Source: Acridotheres tristis (taxonomy: Eukaryota; Chordata; Aves; Passeriformes; Sturnidae). From it: 64,000 bases of DNA. The DNA is taken from positions 59,760,933-59,824,932 of the forward strand of contig CM072886.1 of assembly GCA_037013685.1 (NCBI GenBank), in the 5' to 3' direction. Below the pieces are notes generated by a model, which ran no database searches, had not been told where the DNA came from, and saw only the letters and a list, made by a program, of their open reading frames with translations. A program made the position numbers and the translations under genes. Below, in pieces: positions 27,339 to 41,100 of the stretch. Each line of letters starts with the position of its first letter. Positions within the stretch are counted from its first letter, which is position 1.

Positions 27339-30300
27339 AATCCACCCTAAATTAATCTTGCTTATATGAAAAAAAAATAGGAAGGTTGCATTCGAAAAAA
27401 AATCCAGTAATTTCAAATATCATCATGCTGAAATTACAATTAAAAAACTGCCTAAAAGACACTGCTCACAACATACTACCAGCAAAGTGTTTAAAATACA
27501 AAACCAAACAGAAATCCCCCTTAATCCCTCCCCCTGTTTCCTGACCATTAGAACACCTTTCAGGTCTTCAAATATTAAATAATTACTTTATTGTGGATAC
27601 AAATTACTGTGATTGTTAAAAAGATTTGTTGTTATATAGTGTGTTTGTATACAGACTTGTATTTGTGGCATAGCAGAGCACAAGCAGCAATAAATCTGCA
27701 ATATTTATATACACACAGTTAGGTGTAAGCCCAAATTTACACCCCCAGAGACAAGGGATATCACTCCTAACAGGGCCTCACTTGGAATTGATCCAGCTTT
27801 TGAACTGTAGATTAAATACTATTTTTATCTTCTTGGGAAAATAAGGTAAAATTTATCATATTCAGGCAAGAACAGAATGGCAGGGTTCACAAGACAGATG
27901 GTGCCTGAGTACTACAGCAGTTGTCACTTTGTTGTTCACTGCTGAGGAAATACAGCAGAACAATAACTTTGGACTGGTATTTGACTTAGACACACAAATA
28001 CATGTCAGCCAAGTCTTCTCCATACACTCATACATCCTCACATGCCTGTTATTTTTCCTGTAAGATGCAAATTCCTTCTGCCCTCCACAAATAAGCTGCT
28101 AGTAATTTTTGATTCTGGATGATTTATAGGCTTTAGCTTAGAATCAAAAGCTATCTTACTTTCCAGAGTAAAATAGGCTGAAACCCCATTTCAAGTATTT
28201 CAGTGGAATTGGGATTTTGAACAATTGTGAAAGAGGAGACTGTTCCTCAAAAATCACAACTCCCACAAGAATACACACAAAGATACTGGCAATTAACTTT
28301 CTCTTCTGCACGTTTTTCTTTTTGTGAAAAAACGTTCTCAGAATCAGGTAAAGGAGAAAAAATAAACCAAGGCCCAGCAGAGCTCTTGCTAAAGATAATT
28401 TGGAGAGCATTCTTCACAGAAATGACGTATAAATATGTGATACAGTGGCATATTATCTACCTCTAAAGACAAAATAGCTTTCTTGGCAATTACATTATCC
28501 TATTTCAATATGAATAACTGCATTACATTGATTTAGATATGAGGCATTACAAAGGTTTTACAGTAAGTACTTTTGCTTTCCATACTTCCACAAAGTGTTT
28601 TGATGTTTTCTTATGTCAAAACTTCTTTCAATTTCTTACCAGACACACTGAGCTTGCACAGTGTGCACAGCTGCCAACTCTTTCTCCTATGCTACACACC
28701 CTCAGAATCCCATCCATACTGAGCTTCTCCTCCCCTTAGAACTACACACATCCCAAGAAAAAGAACTTCTCAAAGACACTATTTATAAAGGAGTTGGTTT
28801 AAAAACACCAAAAGCCTGTATGAAGTTTCAAGGAAACGGGAATCCTTTGTACTAATTTAGAAAATCTTCGTATGTATACTTCCCCAGATTATTATATCAA
28901 ATTCATTCAAATGCTATGGATTTTAAAATACAAACATACAGAAATTTTGAAAATAAGTACCAATGGTATCTGTTTTCCATCCCAACATCCAAAAATAAAT
29001 TTACATTAGCTTCTGATACAAACCAGAGCAAGAGCAAAACCAGATATCAGTATATTAAATATTCGTGGAAAGGACTTCATAAAAAGTCATCTCATTTGCT
29101 GATTTGTTACTGGAAAGCTTTATAAAGAATGGAATATGCATACAGAAGAAGGTAAAACTTAACAGATTTTAGAGTATTTATTTACTCCTTACATTTCTTT
29201 TAACATAGGGAATGACAACAAAACTAAAAAAGAACATAACAAAAATTCAACCCAAAAATACAGCCCAAAATTCAAATTCCTCCATCCTTCCTATTGAAAC
29301 TGAAACAAAAACCACAGAGGCCATTAGAGCACAGGCAGCATCACTACAGCAACACAAGGCCTATTTCTTACAGAATTAATTGACTGCATTGACTTCAGGA
29401 AGCTAATTCATTAAACCTGCATGGACTAAGATAAGATTGACTGGAGCTGTTCAGCTGAAAAGGCAGGCCTTACATTTCAGAAAATATGGTAATACAATGT
29501 TTCTGCATATTGAGCTGCATACTGAAAGCTGAAAACACCAGTAATCTGTATTACAAGTTGTTGTGGACTGCTTTCCTAAGGTGGCATATACAAACTTGGA
29601 AGGAGATGAAAAGAGATCTGCTATAAAAATGTTTCACTTGTTAGAGATTTCTATCAATCATCCCCCAGGCCCTGATCTCACCCTTTGACACTACATCCCA
29701 GGGTTTGAATGACAATATCAATGTTTTTTCCATTCTCAAGAAGACATTGTCATATATATTTTACCTTTCTCTCTATGTTTTGAGGTGTAATGGAGAACAT
29801 CTTGTATTCTGTAACACAGAATACCTTGCTCATATCTGACAAAGCTCAGAGGATCCTTTTCAGAATGCTGTGAGCAACTGTCCTTTTCACTGCAGACCTT
29901 TGTTATCAACAGTGTGCTGGGTAGCTCCTGCTTCCACAAGTCTGTACAGTGATGCTGCTATTCCAAGCTGGAAGTTGGGTAATGAGAACACCAGGGAGCA
30001 GCATGCACACTGAAGGCTTCTTCTGAGCTTGAGGATCCAGGCTTTTATGAACAGCTTAGGAGAAGATACCGACTATGCCTGTTGGGAAGACTTTGACTTT
30101 TAAATTTAAACTTCCATAATGTCTCTGAGGTGAGCTTTAATTACAGTGATTCAGGCAAAATAAGGTGGGAGTTCTGTATCTGTGAGGCCACAGCAAAATT
30201 ACTGAAGATCAGTTGTTGATTTATTAGAGAAATGTAATTCAACACTGGGCACAATTTGGCCAAAAGTGTGACAATGAAGGTTTTTTGAACATCCTCCAAG

Positions 30301-30935
30301 TCAAGCAAACGAAGATGGTGCTTTTGTAATAATGATTAAGCAGGTTTTCCTCACCCTATTTTTCAGAATCCATACTTAATTTAACACAGATAAATGGTGA
30401 ATTATGGTTCTCTCAACCCCATATGTGCATTCTAAAAAGCTGTGAGACTGTAAAAATCCAGACAGAACTTGTTTTTTAAATAAATGCACAAGAATACATG
30501 AACGCGTTAGAGGGAGACAACAGGAAAAGTTGAGTTTTGCAGAAAACTGGGAATGAGCAAATGTGAGACAGGATGCTCTAAGCAAGTGCATAGTGCTAGA
30601 CCTTAAAAAGCTTTATATCTTTATTAAATACCAAAACCTTCCTCAAAAACTGTTTCTTACCACAGTATGTCAAACAACATTCTAACATGCCATTAGCTTG
30701 AACCCTAAGAACAGTTTTAAATTAAAAGAATTCATGCGAGTTATCTCAAAAGAAACCTCGTCTGCTCTGCTGAGAGACATCATCAAGCCTGGCAGAAATA
30801 AAATTAGAAAAGGAAATTTGCTTTAGTTGGTGTTATGGATGAATGTTGTTCTGCCTTCCTGTTAAATTATACATGGAATTCTTCTGCACCTCACTCTCTT
30901 AAGGCATTCTTTTCACACGGAAAGCAGAGAGGAAA

Positions 30936-30982
30936 GTGTGCGTGTGTGTATATATCTTTATATATAGATATATATATATAAG
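30936..30982 (+). repeat. (TG)n-(TA)n dinucleotide repeat
   Basis: A TG-rich start (GTGTGCGTGTGTG) passes into interrupted TA repeats, ending TATATATATATA before AGATAC. This is an intronic microsatellite. Confidence 0.9.
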
Positions 30983-31765
30983 ATACCAGAGTACCTGCAA
31001 GTTCTGTGAATGAGACTACATGAGGAAAAGTGAGAGAAAAACATGAAACAAACCCTCCTACAATAATTCAATTCATAGCTGTCAATGAAAAATCGGTGGC
31101 TGTGATACTTTCACAGCATTTGACCAGAGAGGAAGAGAGGAACACCTGAGAAAGCTACAGTGGGACCAGCAAATATTGGATCTGGGGATAGAGCAACTGC
31201 ACTCACTTGATTTCTTATTAGGAGTATAAAGCATTGCTGTCTGTCCACCATTTCATGGGATGTTAGATCCACAGGTGCAAGGGAATTCAAGGCAGCTTCT
31301 CGTCCTGTGGTCTTTGAAACTTTAAGTGGTGAAGATGAAGCAGCTTCTGAAAGCTAAAACTAGCTCATTGCTTCTATGTCACAGAGTACATAACACAGGT
31401 CAAATTTTCCCATTAAGTTAAATTGTAAACTATGACAGAATGAAAGCAACCTAATGAGAAGGAGTATAGATAATATAGATAATTGCTTTACTTGTAAATT
31501 AGAAAACCAAATAAAATCTGGAACACTGAACAACTGCAAGTTGGCTGTTTAGATCCATATTGGGAGATTTAATTTTGCTAATCCACCAACACAATACCCT
31601 AAATATGCTATTGTCAAACCCTCTCAGAAGCTTTCAAATATGGCCAATTACTGACTCTCATATATTGCATCTATAGTTCAGGTCACTATTTTTCCCCTAA
31701 GGATGTGAATTTAAATATGACAATTTTTATATTTTCTACGCGTACAGAATTTAAAACCTGATGAT

Positions 31766-31889
31766 ATTCTGTTCATGGTGCTAGTAACACCAAGGGTGCA
31801 GGTTCAGTCCCTGTACAGGCCATTTACTTAAGAGTTGGACTCTATGGTCCTTGTAGGTCCCTTCTAACTCAGAATATTCTGTGATTCTT
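31766..31889 (+). mobile_element. tRNA/CR1 composite SINE of the TguSINE1 type
   Basis: The 5' half (about 31771-31823) is tRNA-like. TGGTGCTAGTAACACCAAGG corresponds to the anticodon arm of tRNA-Ile, and GGTTCAGTCCC is a B-box-like T-arm followed by the acceptor stem GGCCA. The A-box end is missing, so the copy is 5'-truncated. The 3' half is a CR1 tail: GAGTTGGACTCTATGGTCC, a GGTCCCTTCTAACTCAGAAT block, then ATTCTGTGATTCTT. A tRNA-Ile head fused to a CR1 3' end is the structure of TguSINE1, a passerine SINE mobilised by CR1 machinery. This is the best clue to lineage in the window. It is not a functional tRNA gene: the D-arm is absent. Confidence 0.88.
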
Positions 31890-34800
31890 GGCTCTCATGC
31901 TATGTTTATTAAGAAACAAGGAACTGCAGCGTATCGAAAAAGCAGCAGAAAGAAATTTTAAGATTTACTTGAAACATCTGAGATGCAATTCAAATGCTTT
32001 AGACAAGATCATTGCTCTTAACCAAACATAATAGTAAAAAAACCCCCCATAAGGCAGAGACTATAAGGAGATGATAGAAGGCAAAATAAAATCAAGTTAA
32101 AACTAGCAGTAAAATCGAAATACAGGCATTCCTAAGTAGAGATTTATTTAGAGACCTATGTAACTCAATCTGCATGAGAGGCTTGTTGCACTTTTTCATA
32201 TGACTGAAACTTACAGGAATTAAATACACAAACACATACAATCATGCACTTTTCAACATACATCATTAAAAAAATCCTGTCTAAATTTTCATCGTTCAGA
32301 ATATGATTAATGCAGCCTATCAGAAGCCAGATGGTGCAAAACCAGAGCCATCAATCAAAATGAAAAGACCACTGTGTGCTATCCCGAGTGATGTGCTCTC
32401 AAATGGAATTTCTGGTCACAGATCCTAATACACGATGTGCGGGGGAAGCCATAAACATCATGGCACTGCCCCTAAGGAACAGCCACAAACACAGCAGGCT
32501 TTGTTAGGCAAAAAAAATATGCAGAATTAGTACTTGCTGCTGTAGGCTCCGACTGAGAAAGGCTTTGCAAGCCAAATATATGTACCTTAAATAAAAAATT
32601 AAAAGCAATGCCTTTAATGAGTTTAATAATGTTTGCACTGATGACAGTACCTGTCAAACTGTGCACTTGCCATTTGATTTAATATGGGATCATGCCATAC
32701 ATAAACAAAGCAGCTGCCACTGTCTGTCTGACACGTGAATTGGTATTTAGTATCTGTTCCCACACAGGACTTACAAATGGTTCCTGTTTTTTGCTTTGTA
32801 TTACACATTTTCTGCAAATGTTATACAGAAAACCAGCTTGCAGTTTGCAATGGAAAACAGTGATGACTTACATCTTATAAGGTTTTGTACCAAGCAGGCC
32901 TAGTACTTAAAAAATCAGCCTGTAAAAATAAAAGGCATGAAGAAGCATAATTTACCATACTGCACACATACTTCATAAATGATGCTATCAATATTAAAGG
33001 AGATGCAAAAATGAGCAGCAGTAATAATACATGGGTGTTTTTACCTGGAACTGGCAAGACAGTATGAAAGAAAGGATTTGACTGCTTGTATTTGCATCGT
33101 GAAGTGTTTTATCACAACACTTCTCTCATGTCTTACATAAGAGAATGTATCAAATTTATCAAATTTCATAGAAATATATTTTGCAAAACAATAAATCTCA
33201 CATTCTGTTTTAAACACCTGCTTAAGCTACCTGCATATCCGTCTCTTTTTCTATAAGGCTTGGAGACTAGGTATGACCGTCGTGATTGCATGAGAAACGG
33301 GTAGAAGAAAAATTAAACATGACCTAGAGCAGCATCTATATAAACTAAAATGTCATCTTTCAAGATCAACTTCTTACTTGCTTTCAGTAGTATAACAAAA
33401 TTCCACATATGTCATGAAGAAACTGTAATGTTCCCTTAAGGAGATATAACCCTCCCCCATTTTTATCCTGATGATCATGAGATACCAAACTTTAAATTCA
33501 TCATTAGCTCCACAACCACCTAATACTTCACATAATGCAAATTAAAAAGAAGTAGTTTCTAGAATTATAAGAAAAATCTACATTGTCTTGGAAAGATGGT
33601 TTTTTGGAATCTCATCAAAATTTGAACTTTTAAGAAAATTCTCGAGAAGATGGCACCATACAAGCCTCTCATAATGAGCCTTTCCCTCAAAAAATTCATG
33701 GAAGGATGTATAGTTTCTTTTATCCCTCTTTGGATGGGTACAGTTTTTTTGGATGAAAAGTGTCCTGTGTTCTTAAAGTACCAGAATACAGAGAAAAAAA
33801 ATTATATTAAAAAATTAATATGCCACATTAAAGGAATGAAAAAGGCTTTGTTAAGGTGCACTTACAATAAAATCCAGGTTTCTACCTCTCTTTCTACTGA
33901 CAGCACCAGTTCTTCCTTCTGATACACTAAAGCTCAAGTACAGCTGAAATTGAATTGTGTATTTAAGATGCATCTTTCACCCTGAACTGGGACCCAAACC
34001 TCCATGGCATGCCTATACTGCAGGCTGAACTCAAAGTCTACTGACTCAGAGTCTCCATGCTTGCCCAAGGTTTGGAAGTCTTTCAAGCCTACCATAATTC
34101 ACAGAAATAGTAAAGTTAGTATTTGTGACATTTAACTCAATGTTGCCAATTTTGCTGTAAACATGCATACAGTGCCATCAGAAAACTGACATTGTCTAGC
34201 ACTCATCCCACAATTCTCAGAAAGGATGAGCAATTGGTAGAAGCCATAGGATGCATGTCTAATTACATCTAAATACAACCACTCTCTGTTCCCTAAGATC
34301 ATGAGAGTTTACCTCCAACACAGGCACAGTGAGTGCAACACCACTGACAGCATGTTTGAGAGAACCCTAAATTTCACACACAGCTAGGACCATCACCTAG
34401 ATTATGTAGCATGGAAAATCCATGTGGTTTGCTGGCAGATTCTGAGACTCCTCCTCCAGCTGCCCTTGAAAGCAGAGCTCTTGAGCTCACACTGACAGTG
34501 GCCAAACTGCACTGCATGGAGAGACAGCACGAGAATTAGTATCCTGTGTAGAGCAATCTAATGCCCCAATTATATCTATTGTTTTACATGGCCACTTTAC
34601 TGAGACTTGTTTTTTCAACTGTATGACAACTAATCTCTCTTCCTGCTTTTAAGTGGAATATAGTGCAGAGAGGAAATTACAACAAAATAAAAACTAATGG
34701 AGCATTTCTAGTTCCAAGAGTTTAAGTAACAGCAGAAGATGGAGTAAGTAGCCAGTGCAGACTTATTCCAAATGGGGGAAAAAAGTGATCCTATCCTTGT

Positions 34801-35136
34801 ATGACTTATGCAAAATATACCAGATTGTTTCTGGATGAAACTTGGAATCAATCTCAAATCAAAGGTTTTGTTAATTATGGGGTTTAGTGCATGTGTGTAT
34901 GTGCATATATGCAAGTATGTGCAGAAGATTATACCTTATTATCAGACAAAAAGCCAAAAAATCCACACCCCCTTCACAACTTTATGTCAAAGGGTCAATA
35001 AAACATGATTTTAAACTGGAATAATGAAGAAGGAAAAGAAATGGAATATCCTTATTCCATGGAAGAAAATAAAAATCTTAGCCAAGATTTGGGGTACCAG
35101 AAAACTACTCAAAATATTCCATTCCATTAAAAATTT

Positions 35137-35197
35137 TAGGTGTTAATCAAGTAAGCATCAGTACTTTTATTACTGATGCTTATTTGATTAACACCTA
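35137..35197. repeat. Nearly perfect 61-nt hairpin (27-bp inverted repeat, 7-nt loop)
   Basis: Arms 35137-35163 and 35171-35197 are reverse complements over 27 positions with a single mismatch, which would be a G-U pair in plus-strand RNA. The loop 35164-35170 is CTTTTAT. The element begins with TAGGTG and ends with CACCTA. Beyond the arms, AT-rich flanks pair only partly. The hairpin is intronic in CDKAL1 and so is transcribed as part of the pre-mRNA. It could be a tiny palindromic MITE-like element, a local inverted duplication, or the precursor of a small RNA; sequence alone does not decide. Confidence 0.9.
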
Positions 35198-38100
35198 GCA
35201 TTTTAAATACGATGTCAAATTAATTACAGTACACGGTTTTTCAGTGAGAAGATGGGGACCATAACATAAAAACAGTTATCAAATCTATTAGGGAAGTTCC
35301 CAAAACTTGGGTCTCTTGTGTTAAAAGCAGGCAAGTCCATGAGCTTGGTGATATGAATACTTACATCAAGAGCAAAGTCTAAATAATGGGGAACTTTACT
35401 ACCACCTCTGTGGATGGGTTTCCGCAACACTGTGCTCATGCACTGCTACATTTGATGCACTGATGCCTTTCCCTCCCACAGCCACTTTAATGCCATTACA
35501 AAATGCAATTATAGCTTAATCCTAAGGGGATCGATAAAGAGGAAAAAAACCCATGAAAAACAGAAGGGCAGGTGAACAAAATAGAGCAAAAATGTAATAT
35601 TAATACCTGAAGAAGACATTACAGAAAGAATAGTTAGATAGAAAGAAACAGAAACAAAGAAGGTAGACTAAAGGAAAAATAAAAGAATAAAGGACAAAAA
35701 CAAAGGAAAAACCCTTTTATTTTTTGAGGGGAGAAATGGCAATAGAGTAAAGAAAGAGGGAGGGGCGGGAAATGGGAAAAGGTAGGAGGCAACTAGGAAA
35801 TCCAATCCACTACAAACTGCAAAGCCAGAGAGATAGAGGTCGAATGTGGTGTTAAGGAATAAAGAAAGAAAGTTACCTGGACTTGAAATGCCAATGCTAG
35901 TTACACACTCCATCACATTTTGATGTGATTTTCATGCTAACACAAGATTGAAGGGAGCTTTAAAAAACTGTAACAGGGTCAAGCCTGTTTATTTTTTGTG
36001 ATGTCAAGGTTTTCCAGCAACTAGTTTGAAAAATCCTAAAACAGCTATCTTTTTTGTATTTTTTGTCTCAGTATCAGATCAATCAATGATGGACAAGGTA
36101 CATAAATGATATAAGACATGCAGCAAAAGGTAATGTCTTTCTCCAGAAGAAAACAAGAGGATTAATGTGCATCAAAGAGTTTGTTTCACTTGAGCTCATA
36201 TGGCACGTATTTAATGTCACTGTAAAACTTGTCTCCCATTTTACATTTCAATTTTTCTTGGAGGTAGAATATCCTTATTTCAGGCCATCTACTATACCAG
36301 GTAGCATTTGCATACTGTAGCAAGGATAAAAACTGTGAAGTAAATAACCACTATTTTCACAATTGTTTAACTGGAAAAGTGTATATGTGTTTTTACATGG
36401 GGTGAGGAATATATGTGGATTTCATGAGTTCATTTATTGAAACTTGTTCTCAAGATCACTAATGAAGATATTTCAGTAATACACTGGTACCTCTGAAACC
36501 TTGTTCAAAATCTAAACACAAATATCAACATACAGTACATGTACATCTTTGTGCACAGATGCAAACATGACTTAACAGACTGTTGCTAAACAATTTTTTG
36601 AAAGTTCCTTTTAAAAATATATGAAAAATACCTCTCTATCCTAAAGCAGCAAAAGTCTCCCTTCTGGAAAAGAGGTAACAATCCCAAACAATTCAGTTAG
36701 CATCAGACAAGGTTAGATGCTTTAGATGTCCAATTACAGCAAAAGTCACTAGCATTAAATATGGTTTTAACCAAAATATTAATCATATATACCAATCATA
36801 TACATACTTTTCTGTATATATTCTAGGCTTTGTCTAAAACAAAACCAACCAACAAAGCATTGGTTCTAGAGCAACAAATTCAGGAATTGGGTTCTTTGTT
36901 TTTTGATTTTTTGGATGCAATATGCACCTCAAATAAGACTGCAATTCTTTAATTGCAACGCTTCAGCCACAGAATTAAGACAGAGCAAATATGTATTTTT
37001 CTACAGCATACACAATGGAGAAGTAAGCCCTTTTGTTGCAGTGCTTGCCTTGTTTCTTTGCCTATTCTCTACAAATCCCAAAACAACTCCTGGTATATGA
37101 ACTAAACTATCTCTGTATTAGCTCACTCTGTGTTACACATGACACAAACTTCAATGTAACTTAGCATTAAGTCAAGAATAAGCAGGAGCTTCTGAGGCAA
37201 TTAGATTTTCTTCACTATCATCAAGTAATGTTCAAGTGTGCCATTAGCACAAGGCCACTGCACGGCTCTTGCAAATAGAAATTGCTTTTCTCTTTCAGTA
37301 GTCTTCTTTGAAGCCTCACATCATATCAAGAGCACAAAACAGCTTTATGTAACCTCCTCCAAAAAGCAGCTCTGAACATGAGAGAAGGGAACAGAGAAGA
37401 ATGGATGCAGGTTACAATAAGAGTATTTCCATAAAAAGCAGTCATATCTGGCATCTGAGATATTAAATTAAATCCAAAATCTATTTCAAGGCAGGAGATA
37501 GCAAAAGGCTCTGGCCCTTTTCAGCAATAACCTAAAAAACCTTTTCATCTTACAAAACAACAATTCAGAGCACCTCCTTTAGAAAATTCAGATTATGGCT
37601 TATATCACAGACATAGCAACCTCACAGTTGCCTTACAATTTAGTACAATGATGTTCCAGGAATAAATGGAAAGCAGGTTAAAAGCATTTTTGTTATTTTC
37701 CAGCATCCTATACCCAAGTAATTACAAAAAAACTCTGAAGGCTGACAGAGTACCTCAAAACTGCTTCCTTTTTTTCTGGCTCAAAAGTAAAACCTAAAAC
37801 CAGCTAAAAGTGAAACACATTCACAGTACTTCCATCACACCTCTTACAAAACACAGTTAATAAATGAGAAACATTACTCTCCTTATGAAAAACAAGTAAG
37901 AATTGCTTGTGGTTTTCAGCAGTTCTGTGATTTCCCATTTCCAGCCTCCAAAAATCATCCAAACTTGCTTTACTTAAACATGCTAGCTGCCATGCCTCAC
38001 ATGTAAAACAAATCACTTCCTAATGCCAGTGGCCTTTAAAGATGACAGCAGTAAACACATAAGATGTCAAAGTCTGAGTGATCTGGAACTATGAACACAG

Positions 38101-41100
38101 GAAGATGTTAATATCGTCTGCCACATGTTTAGTGCTGCAACTACATTTTAGTCCTTCACCAGGTATTCTCATGGCAACAATTCCAACTCTACAAGTGTCC
38201 AATATGTCAATTTGCATGTCCTCTTATGAAACACATTGTCCCACATGGCAGACACATCTTAAAAAAAAAATTTCAGGACCTAATTAACAAGAGTAGTGTG
38301 GTGATATCCGCCATTAGAAAGTTAGCCAACATCAGGCATTTTAGAGGTTTCTCTCAATAGACCTCAGAATTTCTTTTGTTCAAATTGGCTTATTTGTAAA
38401 GGAGACCCTGTACATGGGAGAAAAATGAAAGCAAGCAGCTTGTCGGTAGGAAAATTGGCCCCAACTTAAGTGACAGAATTCCCATCTCTCCCTGTTTCTG
38501 CTGTTGAACTAGAGTCCTCATCCCGGTGAAGACAGTTTTGCTGGTTTTCAGTACAGCCACCACACCCTCCATTCCCCTGCCACAGCCAATTGTTCCCAGA
38601 GGCCACCAGAACAGCACAGAGGTGGAAGGAATGCAGGGTTTTTTTAATCAGAAGCCAGCTGACTCCAAGCCCTCACTCTTCACCTGGAACTTTACACTTG
38701 CTTTTCAATATTTTATGTTTCACACAGGTGCCCATGATGATTCCTAGACAATGCCACAGCCCTGGGCATTGCTATGATTAATATGTTGTGTTACTGTCAA
38801 TGAAAACCACTTAGAGCATACAGATATGTGTCCTAAGGCAGTGCCAAAAGACATCCCACCTGTTTCACAGTGGCCCCTGCCTGTTTCACTGTGAAAATAG
38901 TTTCACCCCCTCATAATTTACAGCTTCTTTCCGTGTGTGGTAGCCTAATTTTCAAAAAATTTCTGACAAAGTGTCAACTGTCCAGGAGACCTAAAGAACT
39001 CAGCAGAATTCTTAAGGAAAAATTAAGGACATTAGATTATTTATTTGTCATTGAAAATACGGTCTCTGTACTATTCAAATAATTGCTTGAAAACATCATA
39101 GGTCTATAAGTGGCAGCAGCCATCACTACTTTAAGAATATCTTTATATAATCTTGTTATTAATGTTCCTTGAGTGAGTTATGCACACATCTTCCCTTATC
39201 AAAGACAACAGGACATAACTCCTTGCTTCCCAAAATTGCTTATGAGGCTAAGAGCTGACAAAAAACCCCCCAAAAACAACAACAAAAAAAATTTTTGTCA
39301 AATTGTGTATCAAAATAACCTGCCAAACACACAAGAATTATCTAGGGGGTTTTACTCTTTTGAGTGTTTTAACAATTTCAGAACACATTAATAAAAAATA
39401 TTAGAAGCATGAGGCTGAAAGATTTTACAATAATTTTAGCAGAATTACATCAATTACAGCACATTTTGAAATAGCAACTAACTGTTTTAATCCTGAGCAC
39501 ACCTTCAGTTGGGAGAAAATCTCTCAAAAAGCTCTTTTCACATCACATGAATGTCGACTTTATTTCTTACTGGGCTGGACACAGCACATGCTAAAATAAA
39601 TCTCTAAGGATATAAGACATGACCTTATTTTTTATAGATCATGCCCTACTGTAAAGCAAGAGATTCAGGTTGCAAAAGGCAGAAACAAATAGGGATCTGA
39701 GTTTTAAGCAGAGCTCTCAGGGGATTTCTCACTGTAACAGCCCCGTGCTGCCAGAGGCGTGTATGGACATGCCTTAAGGTATCCCTGGCTATCCTCCTAA
39801 GAAGGCAAAGCAGTAAAATTTGTAGTAGTTCTGATATACTGTGCTTACAGTACGTAAAAACATTCTTTTGCAGAGCAAAAATTGAGGATTATAGTTTTAA
39901 ACAACCACTCCAGGGCTAGACTGAACACTTAAACTCATCTGACAAAAAGAAAAAAAAGGAACTAGGGCTTCACACTTCTGAATTTGGCTATTAGGTGCAT
40001 ACTGGATCTTGAAACTCCTATTAAGCTTATAAAACCTATTGTTTTGACCAGGTAAACTATTATAACAACTACTTTAACAACTGCTTTTTAAAAAAAAAAG
40101 GGTTGTAAATTTTAAAGAGCAAGGGTCATTTAGGAGAGAGCTCCAATTCCATTATTTCTGAGCTAAACATCTGCTGTAGAATTAATACTGAATAAAATTC
40201 TTACTGTGTGAAAATTGAAACCTCATAGTGTACACACAAAAAACATTCAGCAGAAATTACTGGTGTGCAAACATTATCTTTCATTAAATGAACTTGCAGA
40301 AAACTGGCCAGAACATAGCTCCTCAATGATCTTCTTTTACATTTTAGAACACTAAAGCTGTTGTCAGTACAGCTTTATGAGCATGTCAATTTTATCATCT
40401 TTTTTTCTGATGGTCCTAGAAAAATATTAACTGTATATAAAACTGGTGGTGCTGTTCTACTGCTAACTAGAGAAAAGTTACACAGCAATCAGAGCTTGAC
40501 TCTCAAGAAAGCCAGACCATATGTATTTCTACTCCACATAAACATGAAAAAGCAAGTATTTCAGAACAACGAATGACTTCATTTACAGAGTGCTATGTGT
40601 TTTTACACAAGCTAACTGAAATAAGCTTGAACAAATGGCAATCACACATCTGGAACAAGATATTGCTCAGCATTTCCTAAGTAATTACTTAGTTTTGAAA
40701 AGAATGAATTTTAGAAGATGCTCATTTTAACAACAACAACAAAAGAAAAAAACTGAGGAAAAGAGTTCTTTGTATGTGTCTGACATCAAGAATTCAATAT
40801 ATTTGTTAGGCATTAAAGACTGATGCTAAAATGAGCTTTGTCTGTGGCACAGACCCTGGGCCCACAGTATCTGAAAGACCTGCAGTTTCCATAATCAGAG
40901 GCTCTTTAATGCACCATAGTAACACTAGGTTAAAGACAGCAGGATCAAATCTGCCTGGATAGGATAAGTACATAACCAAAGGCAATTTTTGAGATTTGCT
41001 GTTGAGTGCTTTCATCTGAACAATGAGAAGACAACTAGATGATAATTTATACTTGTTTAGGCATTAAAGACTACAGGAGCTCAGCTAATTCTTGCCTGGT

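Noticed and set aside
31766..31830. A tRNA-Ile gene
   Set aside because: The D-arm and 5' acceptor strand are missing and a CR1 tail follows directly, so this is a SINE head.
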